Shown piece by piece: positions 56,471-64,000 of a stretch of 64,000 nucleotides of DNA. Position 1 is the stretch's first letter. Each line of letters begins with the position of its first letter. Both the position numbers and the translations under genes were made by a program. Origin of the DNA: Chlorops oryzae (Eukaryota; Arthropoda; Insecta; Diptera; Chloropidae); assembly GCA_020466095.1 (NCBI GenBank), contig CM035807.1:39582348-39646347 (forward strand), written 5' to 3'. The notes beneath the pieces were generated by a model. It saw only the letters and a program-made list of their open reading frames with translations. It had not been told where the DNA came from and made no database searches.

Positions 56471-57422
56471 GTAAGCTGCAAAAAGCCACAATAATTGAGG
56501 TTTTACCATTTCATGGAATGGAATAAAATAAATGCGAAATTGATGGGTAAAATCTCGCTTTTCCAAACAAATGTGTGTCACATTAAGGTGTTTCATTCTG
56601 GAAAACAAATTTTTGAAAACCGAACATGGCGCACAGTCGATCGCACATTATCGCGTCCCCATACATTAAGTCATGATACAAGAAAACAAGATAGGGCCAC
56701 TTCAGCCCGATGATGTCACAAATAAAAAATTAGAGCTTCGTTGTTGTTGTTTTGCATGTTAAGGCCAACGTCACAACTATACTTAAGCATTGGAAACAAC
56801 AACAATGCGAATGCTACAAAATAGCGGTACCCAAAGTGGCGCTATCTTACTGTCTTTGTATCATGACATTAAGTGGCCAAATTTAGAAGGAATTGGATCA
56901 GAGCGGTGAAATTTCAGCTGTACATTTATGGATTTAAATAAGACATTTTGAGTATTTATTATAACTTGAGTATTTTTGCGCTTAGATCAACGAAAATTGG
57001 CAGTTATCATTGCAGAGCTCACGAATAATACTTCTTAAAAAATTACAAATTTAAGCTATTTTCGCTTATAACTTAAGTAGTTTTGTTCTCATGGACACGA
57101 AATTTGGAATGTATGCTTCTGCAACTTAAAAATAAATGTTCTGAAAATATTATGGAAATTTCCCCACTTACACATCTCCCTCCCATACAAATGCAAGATA
57201 TTTTGGCTCATAACTTGAGTAGTTTTCTACTCAAATCACAGAAATTTTATAGGTATGCTGTTTTATCCTCAGTTAAATTGCCCTGAACAAATGTTTTAAA
57301 TCCTATTGCTGCCACGCCCATCCCCAAATATATCGAAAACCTAAACCAAATAGCATGCTTCTTTTCAAAAAAGTTATTTTTTCTGCCGCAAGCAGCCCAA
57401 AGAGCCTCAAATTTCAACAAAA
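56471..57422 (+). other. Downstream intron or flank of the peroxidase gene
   Basis: No further peroxidase exon was recognised. It contains a 194-bp MITE (56672-56865) and AT-rich sequence with repeated ATAACTTGAGTA motifs (56967, 57072, 57214). Confidence 0.5.
56663..56874. mobile_element. 194-bp MITE with perfect 9-bp target duplication, copy 2
   Basis: The element is 56672-56865, the same length and sequence family as 27214-27407. The flanks ACATTAAGT (56663-56671) and ACATTAAGT (56866-56874) are identical, supporting a 9-bp duplication and a relatively recent insertion into the peroxidase intron or flank. Confidence 0.92.
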
Positions 57423-57522
57423 NNNNNNNNNNNNNNNNNNNNNNNNNNNNNNNNNNNNNNNNNNNNNNNNNNNNNNNNNNNNNNNNNNNNNNNNNNNNNN
57501 NNNNNNNNNNNNNNNNNNNNNN
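57423..57522. other. Assembly gap of 100 N
   Basis: 100 unresolved bases. The sequence on the right is a near copy of 16980-17750, so the join may have been made in repeats. Confidence 0.99.
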
Positions 57523-58285
57523 TGACATATTCATGGAAATGCCCCTATTTAAGATATTCGAAACGCAAGGCTTATGTGCTTATGTTCTCAAAACATTGCA
57601 TTGAAAAAAAATTTGTTTTTACTGTAAAGCTCTTGTAGTAGGGGAGCCCAAGAGGGGATTTTTGCACTAACTCGAGCGTGTCAGAAAATAATATGGGGAG
57701 AGAGCTTGCACCCTGTTATATGGCCCGACCATATATGAGCGCTCAATATTGGGGTGTACGTTGAGGGCAGGCCGGCAGATTAGTAAAAAAAAAATCGATC
57801 CTCTCATAAACTCGAGCGCGTTAGATTAAGAGAAGGTAAGCTAAGTAGATGTTAAAAAGTGTATATTTCAATTCTCTGACAATTTGAGCGTGGCATAAGG
57901 AAAGAGGTGAGTACCAAAGTTGCAAAACAAACTCGAAATACTCGAGCGCGATTGGTTTTTTTTTATTTTGAAGGAAATTCTTTAAGAATCACGAAGAACA
58001 TATAATCTGACGTTTTTCTTTGGGCAAAGTAGGAAAAAATGGCGCATTTAATCGCAAGCTTTGTAGTGTATTCAACTGATTTTGTGAAATTAAAAATTTG
58101 TATTCGGTGTCAATCAAGAGCTTTTAAAACTGAAAAACTGTGAATCGCGAATCCTTTTCGTTTCCTTTTTTTCTCTCTTTTTCTCTCTTTCCTTATAAAT
58201 AAATATATATATATATAACGTCAGTCATTGAAATAGGACACTTTAAGGAGTCCACTTAACATTCACTGTGAATATCTGACACGCT
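57523..58285. mobile_element. TIR element with CTCGAGCG motifs, copy 2, truncated
   Basis: Colinear with 16980-17745 at very high identity, including TAGTAGGGGAGCCC (57638) and CTCGAGCG sites near 57671, 57811 and 57940. It diverges after CTGACACGCT (58284), so the right terminal repeat is missing. Confidence 0.9.
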
Positions 58286-58688
58286 TCCCGAAACTTGACG
58301 TAAGAACACATTGAATTTTTAGAAAATTGAATACCAATTAATGTATTTCTGAAAATTGTAATGCGTTGGAATAAGACGGCCGAGTTCAATTCAGAACAAA
58401 TAATTCTACTCAGGAAAGTAAATTCTTGAAGATTTATGTGAAAACATTTTTAAAAATCGAAGATCGCGCCAAAATGAAAGCACCAAAGATTCAAAAGATT
58501 TGCTTATTGAGGTTTTGAAAGTTTCACTGACGTGAGGGAAAAATTGGATAGATCTGGGGCTTTTTACCCGGGGCCGTGTCGTAAGTGGGCCTCCCGTTTA
58601 AAGGAAATTTCCGAAAGGATCGCAATCGACTGGCTCACTTAATAATACTGCAAGTGACTTCGTTTTCAAGTGAGTTTCATTTAGTACT
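58286..58688. other. Non-coding stretch, nothing recognised
   Basis: No frame or repeat boundary recognised; it separates the truncated TIR element from SINE copy 2. Confidence 0.5.
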
Positions 58689-58950
58689 TAGGTCAGTGCT
58701 TATAGCGTAGGGGATGCTTGCTATGCTCTTGATTCCAGGGTCCGAGGTTCGATTCCCGGCACAGGCGAAACGGAGTGTAATGTTCCAAGCCTAGCACTGG
58801 TTTTTCAAAAATCGCATGTTAGGGGCACACTACATAAAAAGACGTACACTCACACAAAACACAAGAAAACCTCATTGGTATCACAATGGGCCGATTAACG
58901 GCCTAAGTGGCAGCCACTTCAACCTACCTACCTACCTAGGTCAGTGCTTA
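58689..58950 (+). repeat. tRNA-derived SINE, copy 2, with 14-bp target duplications
   Basis: The body is 58703-58936. It has a tRNA-like head with A-box-like sequence near 58703-58722 and B box GAGGTTCGATTCCCGG (58743-58758), a shared middle (CCAAGCCTAGCACTGG, CGCATGTTAGGGGCACACTA) and a CCTACCTACC tail. The flanks TAGGTCAGTGCTTA at 58689-58702 and 58937-58950 are identical. Confidence 0.92.
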
Positions 58951-59133
58951 AAATAAGGATTTGTGCCAACTACCGAAAAATATTTCTCAACTACCGATTT
59001 ATTTTTTTAATTTTTTTGGTTCAAAAGTGCTTTATTTTAACTTTTCAAGTCACATTACTAATATTGCATATAATAATAATATATGTATATGGGAACATTT
59101 TTATTTAATCTTCTTCAATGAAAAAAAAATGAT

Positions 59134-59263
59134 GAATTCCAATAGCGCGTGAGCTGCAGGAAAATCGTACGTGTGCGTGCGTCTCCATTTATTTGAAATT
59201 TCAAAGATATGGAGACGCACGCACACGCACGATTTTCTCACAGCTCACGCGCTATTGGAATTC
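59134..59263. mobile_element. 130-bp hairpin MITE
   Basis: Arms of 55 bp match at about 51 positions (GAATTCCAATAGCGCGTGAG ... and its inverse), with a 20-bp loop around TTTGAAATTTCAAA. It includes an alternating GTGTGCGTGCGTC tract. No target duplication is obvious. Confidence 0.85.
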
Positions 59264-59926
59264 AGGACAAGGTGTATTTAACAAGGTGATATCAATATTA
59301 CAAAAAAAACAACAAATCTGAAACTAAATTGTCAAACTATACCCCAATAGAACATTGTGATATTCATAACATGATATCAGGATATTCCCGCAAAATGAAG
59401 AAATTTTTATAGCATACGTTGCTGTACTATCATGATATCAATTATTAATAAATTGTGCGTATTTAAATGAAAACATGAACCGACTCTATTTTGATCAAGT
59501 TATGAGTAGACATAAATATACAGGCATGCCATCATACAATGAACTCAAGACACTACCGCAAAATGAAGAATGTTTGATAAAAATATTTTGTTGCATTATA
59601 TGAGATCAAAAATATATCGAGTTGACTAATTTTCATGAGTCGAAAATGCAATCCTAGAAAGAAATTATGTTCGGATTTGAAATTGTAGCGAATATTCCTT
59701 CAAGAAATGATATCACAACATGCCGTGTATATAAAGAAAAAATGAGTTCAATAAATGTATCCATATGATCAACAATTTGATGACAGTTGTATTCCTCAAA
59801 ATATTATTTCAAAACTACATCAAACTGACTTGATTGGATGACCTCATATCATTTAGTGTTTTTGAATTCATTCTCATGTATCTGTCATTTATAAACTCAC
59901 AAGCATAGCAGTTCTTGTTCCTCGGG

Positions 59927-60170
59927 GATAGTGTAGGGGATGCGTGCTATGCTCTCGATGCCAGAGTCCCGAGGTTCGATTCCCGGCACAGCGAAACGTT
60001 CCAAGCCTTGCATTGGTTTTTCATAAACCGTATGTTAAAGGTACACTACATTAAAAGGCATGCGCTCATACAAACACAAGAAAAAACTCCTTGTGGTGTG
60101 TATCACAAACAATAGGTCGATAAATAGGCCTGAGCTACAACCACTCCAACCTCTACCTACCACCTACCTA
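59927..60170 (+). repeat. tRNA-derived SINE, copy 3, diverged
   Basis: Shares the head (GTGTAGGGGATGCGTGCTATGC, B box GAGGTTCGATTCCCGGCACA), middle and CTACCTACC tail with the other two copies, with many substitutions and small indels. No target duplication is clear, so it is older. A start codon inside the SINE at 59915 opens a chance frame. Confidence 0.9.
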
Positions 60171-60235
60171 GCATTGATCTTTTTTTGGCTTAAAAATTCC
60201 GATATTTCAAGATATAGCAACTTTTAAGAAATATT

Positions 60236-60362
60236 AGTGGGACTCATGCAGCTTCGCAAATTGTGGGAAATGAGAAATTTGTCACACAACTGTCAAAATT
60301 TATATAAAAATTTACGATGGGAAAAGTTGCAAAGGCATTTGCGAAGCTGCATGAGTACCACT
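60236..60362. mobile_element. 127-bp hairpin MITE with ATT flanks
   Basis: AGTGGGACTCATGCAGCTTC on the left and, inverted, AGTGGTACTCATGCAGCTTC on the right, followed by GCAAAT on both. ATT flanks both ends. The ends resemble those of the 6621-6753 hairpin (CTCATGCA about 8 bases in). Confidence 0.82.
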
Positions 60363-60689
60363 ATTGATAAGAAGATTTCTCTATTTTTTTTTCACTTTTT
60401 TCTATAAAATTCTCGTATAATTGAGAAACCTCTTTAAAAGAAGTATAGGATAGGTCCAAATATCATTTATCTGTATTTTTACGACAGTAGTGCGACTCGG
60501 TTTTTGGAATTTGCGAAAGGAACTGCTTTACTGTTTTTTGCTTTACAGGAATATTATAGATAACTTTGATTTTTTTTTTGAAATGCCACAGGAGCTTAAA
60601 TTTTTAATACAGTTCAATACCGTCCATTCTCCTATACTTAGCGTATTTAGAAACATTGTTTTACAAACTAAAAGCAGAGAATTGTCCAT

Positions 60690-61130
60690 TTACATATGGC
60701 AGACGGGCGTTTTTCAAAAATTGTCTGCTACACCCGAAATTCAAGTAGGACTTGAACGAAATTTAGCACTTGTGCTTCCTTTGTAACCACAGACATCTTC
60801 CAAAAAAATTTCCTTGATCGCTCGCTTAATAAGGGTGCTTCCAGTACTAGGGTCTATCACAAAAATCCCAAAACTGCCTCAAAATCTGACTTTTTCAGAA
60901 TATTTCAATTAATCTTAGAATTTGAGCGCATATATACGCCTTTGATTAAAATTCAAAAAAATTTGAAAAGCGGGCGTGGCAAAGGGGTCAGAAAGGTCAG
61001 AAAGAAATTTAACAAAAGTCGGTATATGGGACCCCTTATGGCCTTAAACACCTCTTGATATTAAAAGTTATTTGAACATGTGCGTCTGTGTCGGGTATTC
61101 TATTGTCAGGCTACCCTTACTTATATTTCT
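60690..61130. repeat. Dispersed repeat with CAGTACTAGGGTCTxT motif, copy 3
   Basis: Contains CTTCCAGTACTAGGGTCTAT, AAAACTGCCTCAAAATC, AGCGGGCGTGGCAAAGGGGT and GTCTGTGTCGGGTATTC in the same order as copies 1 and 2. The frame at 60490-60786 overlaps it and is not recognised. Confidence 0.75.
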
Positions 61131-61810
61131 TTGACTTGTTGCCTAATTTGGTTGGTGCACTCCTAGGTTGGGATTTGGCTGTTAGAGCCTCATGCTCAAA
61201 CTTGCTTTGTTGAACAGTTTTAGTGAAGTATCTTTCAAAAATACACTGGAAAATTTTGCATCGTTGTTTCTACGATAGGAAGACGTAGAAAATATAATAG
61301 AATCTACGTAAAATACAATAAGTTTTACTGTAAATATAATAACATAGTTTCTATTGTGGAAGAATTATGTCCATCATAGATTTTACGATTAAAATATCAT
61401 AGAACTACGATGGAAATTTCATAGAATCTACGTAAAATACAATAACTTCTATTGTAAATTCAATAGTTTCTACTGTGGAAGTAATATGTCCATCATAGAT
61501 TTTACGATTTAAATATCGTAGAATTTACAATGGAAATGTCATAGAATTTACGTAAAATACAATAAGTTTCTACTGTCATTCTAATAGTTCCCTGCAGTAA
61601 TGAAATGTTTTCGGTGTAAAATGGACCGGACCTGGGTGAGTCCATATAGGACCGACCTGAAAATGATATGCACCGCGACCGACCCGGGTGAGTCTCAATT
61701 GGACTCACCCTCGTCTAGTCCAAAAATAAGCGTAGGTGGGTGAGTTTCGTATAAACTTGTAGTTATTGTTGTCTGTTTTAAGTCCTCAATCTGATCGTTG
61801 TGCTACCAAA

Positions 61811-61880
61811 GGCAAGTTAGCTTGATGGTTAAGACTCTCGCTTCGCAACCGAGAGGGTGGGAGTTCAAGCCCTTGCTCGT
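61811..61880 (+). repeat. tRNA-like module with Ala(CGC)-like anticodon arm
   Basis: TTAGCTTGATGGTTAAGAC resembles a D-arm/A box. CTCGCTTCGCAACCGAG resembles an anticodon arm with CGC in the loop. GGGAGTTCAAGCCC resembles a T-arm/B box. The acceptor stem pairs only partly and the variable region is odd, so this is more likely a SINE head or tRNA pseudogene than a working tRNA. Confidence 0.55.
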
Positions 61881-62105
61881 TTTAGAAAGAATTTTTTTTT
61901 TTCAATTACCTAAGATTTTTTTATGTTCATATTTAATTTTTTTTTTAACTTGAAAAAAAAAAAAGTCGTTTTTTACATTTTAATTGTTTTTTTAATATTT
62001 ATTTTTCAAGAATTTTTTTCTGAGAAAGTGAAAATTTCTTTACGCACGTTCCCAAAAACTTGAGCAACCAAACACTCAAGTCAGCGTTTTGATCAAAGCA
62101 TTAAA

Positions 62106-62185
62106 CTTGCTTGTGTAGCGTAATGGTTAAGACACCAATTTACCAACCCAGAGTTCTGCGGTTCGAGGCTCGGCCGAGGCGGGCA
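62106..62185 (+). repeat. tRNA-like module
   Basis: TGTAGCGTAATGGTTAAG (A box) and GCGGTTCGAGGCTC (B box) are spaced as in a tRNA. The anticodon stem does not pair well. It is probably a SINE head. Confidence 0.5.
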
Positions 62186-62562
62186 AATCAAAAAGGAAAT
62201 TATATAATGTTGTGTAACAAAAAGGTTTAAAAAAAACAAAAAAGGCAAAATAAACAAAATAAGAAAAATTTTTTTTTTTCATTATTCATATCAAAATAAA
62301 TAAAAAAAAAAAGAACTCACCCTCATTTAAGGCCATATGGACCCACCCACAACCGACCCTAAAAGCTTTGAAAATGGACCGGTTGTTTTTCAATGACAGC
62401 GCTGTGGAAAAACGGGTGAGTTGAACGTATGAAAACGCGACCGGTCCTCACCTCTTTTGGACCGACCCCGGGTCGACCCGGGGTGGGTCCCAATTACTGA
62501 AGGGTTTCTACTGTTTCCCACTTATATTGATATAATAAAACTAGCAAGCGCAAATCATATCA

Positions 62563-62632
62563 CGCGATGGCGTAGTTTAAGTGTGCTTGACATGTAATCT
62601 GGAAGGTCCGAGTTCGAACCCTGTCAAATAGA
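62563..62632 (+). repeat. tRNA-like module
   Basis: GATGGCGTAGTTTAAGTG (A box) and GAGTTCGAACCCTG (B box) lie about 35 bases apart; flanking arms pair poorly. Another tRNA-derived SINE head is likely. Confidence 0.5.
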
Positions 62633-63199
62633 AAAGAATTTGTGGAAAAATGGAGAATAAAACAGGCAAGTAAATTTCAAGGCAATATTACGGGGAAACA
62701 GAAAGTAAGTTGCCAACCAATTAAATAGAGTTGCTTTCATTGCGGCTTACAAAACGTCACGCACAAGCACTTCCGAGAAATTCCTATAGAATCTTTTTTT
62801 AAAATTTTTAAGCATACAAATTTTTGTAAAATCTTTTATTTCTCAGTTTTTCAAATAATGTTAATGTTAAATTATCTACTTTCATATCAAAATTAAGAAG
62901 TTATCGAAATGTACTTCAAGATTTGAAACCGTAGTTCCTATGATTTGATATCGTAGTTCCTATGAAATAACATCATAGTTCCTAAGTAGGAATATAAAAT
63001 CTATGATATCTAGCAATTGGACCTATATCAATTGCGGATATAATAGATTCTACGTCGGATATCATAGATTCTACGACGGAATTTTTTGAGTGTACACGGC
63101 TGCATCGTATGTTTATCAAATGTTTTGATGTCATCTTTGGTCAGCAACATCCAACTCGAACGAAATGTTTCAAAGGTGCTCGGCAATATGTGTAGTACC

Positions 63200-64000
63200 T
63201 TTCAAACCAACATTAATTCTTGAAGCTCCTTTCCTATCTTTTCCTTTAGTCCTGCGTTGAGCTCATTCCATACACTCCGAATACCAGCAATATGTGTTCA
63301 GACATCCTCCCCTTCTATCCGACGAGCAATTCGCGATAAGGCGTCTGCTCCGCAGTTATCTTTGCCTTTTATGTATTCAATGTCAAAGTCGAACTCTTCA
63401 AGATCTAGACGCATTCTTGTCAGTTTTGATGAAGGGTTTTTTAGTGCAAATAAATATCTCAATGGTTTGTGGTCACTTTTTATGAGAAATTTTGTTCCAT
63501 AAATGTATGGTTTGAAGACATTGACTGCCCAATGGATTGCAGTGAGTTCTTGCTCACTGACGGATTTGTTGCTTTCGCCCTTAGTGTAGGTTCGTGAGGC
63601 AAAAGCTACTGGTAATTGTATACCATGAAAAATTTGGAATAAATCTTCGAAAGTAATTCACAAAGGCCACAAATCTTCTAGCTTCGTCTGCCGCTGTCGG
63701 TTTCGGATAGTTTAAGAATTTTTCGAATTTTGTTGCATCTGGTAATATTCCTCTATCTGTTCATTGGTGTCCCAAAAATGTTACTTCGTGGTTAAAAAAA
63801 TTGCATTTGTCTGGATGTAATTTCAAATTAGTCTTTCTGCATATTTCAAAAACGGATTTTAAGTTCTGTAGCATATGGTTTTCTGAACAGCCTATTACAA
63901 TAAGGTCATCCATATATACAAATGCCTTATTTGTTCCTATTCCCGAAAATGCAAGAGACATCATTCGTTGGAATAAATAAGGAGCATTCTTTAAACAGTA
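63200..64000 (-). pseudogene. Ty3/Gypsy retrotransposon pol fragment (RT and RNase H)
   Basis: The minus strand enters from the right edge with RT: AFVYMDDLIVIGCSENHMLQ (YMDD catalytic box), then KLHPDKCNFFNHEVTFLGH. After a frame break near 63760 it continues with KFEKFLNYPKPTAADEARRF, then ELTAIHWAVNVFKPYIYGTK (RNase H), SDHKPLRYLFALKNPSSKLT and IEYIKGKDNCGADALSR near 63300-63340. This is the standard Gypsy order. Stops and frameshifts in the middle show it is degraded, and the element continues beyond the window. Confidence 0.9.

Larger units (their letters stand above)
61242..63094. mobile_element. Composite element: TACACT-ended outer repeat with nested GC-rich, tRNA-like insert
   Basis: The outer ends TACACTGGAAAATTTT and, inverted, TACACTCAAAAAATTCC enclose repeats of CATAGATTTTACGAT / AGAATCTACGTAAAATACAA (three ~120-140-bp units at 61290-61590 and related motifs at 62935-63075). 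From about 61596 to 62505 lies a different, GC-richer block with GGACCGG, GGTGAGT and CCCGGGTCGACCCGGGG palindromes. It contains tRNA-like modules near 61811 and 62106. Confidence 0.6.

Noticed and set aside
61811..61880. Functional tRNA-Ala(CGC) gene
   Set aside because: Anticodon arm and T-arm are suggestive, but the acceptor stem and variable region do not fit, and it sits inside a repeat.
62563..62632. Functional tRNA gene
   Set aside because: A and B boxes are present, but a cloverleaf cannot be formed convincingly.
1..64000. CRISPR arrays, operons or other prokaryotic systems
   Set aside because: The tandem repeats lack the repeat-spacer structure, and spliced genes and retroelements show the DNA is eukaryotic.

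Overview
The window is eukaryotic and almost certainly from a higher fly (Diptera). It is AT-rich. Its two host genes have introns of about 55-90 bp with GT/AG ends, and the protein families seen (an Eps8-family adaptor, an insect haem peroxidase, jockey- and I-like LINEs, BEL/Pao and Gypsy LTR elements, a HARBI1-type transposase) fit an insect. I cannot name the species. Three runs of exactly 100 N (642-741, 18808-18907, 57423-57522) are scaffold gaps, so order across them is not guaranteed.

Host genes are sparse. At 7409-9667 (+) five exons encode an Eps8-family protein with PTB, SH3 and SAM regions. Its last visible exon ends at a splice donor, and a 2-kb foldback repeat starts about 100 bp later. 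At 56055-56470 (+) two exons encode the secreted N-terminus of an animal haem peroxidase; no later exon is visible. A lone TATA box plus Initiator at 21966-22002 has no recognisable gene.

The rest is a nested graveyard of mobile DNA. From left to right: a SINE with perfect target duplications; a CR1-like LINE fragment; a hAT-like element (2568-4233); inverted-repeat elements and a ~100-bp satellite (4300-6815); Eps8; a foldback (9769-11806); a jockey LINE (12340-14180); TIR elements at 14365-16286 and 17081-18045; GGGCGTGGC-rich repeats; elements at 22979-24072 and 24337-25401; and nested elements at 25713, 26615, 27214 and 28047. At 29462-33009 lies a 3.5-kb transposon with ~650-bp inverted repeats, CACTA-type ends, a TTA target duplication and an apparently intact two-exon gene. 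A decayed PIF/Harbinger element (35988-38374) carries transposase and Myb-like genes. From 40.5 to 53 kb an I-like LINE with an inverted 5' half abuts a BEL/Pao element that is itself inserted in another Pao copy. From 53.8 to 62.7 kb tRNA-like SINE heads are frequent. A Gypsy pol fragment closes the window.

The most informative region is 25.4-35.2 kb. Three copies of one host repeat act as each other's empty sites, so several insertions can be resolved to the base. The 29462-33009 element is the best candidate for an autonomous, little-described transposon.
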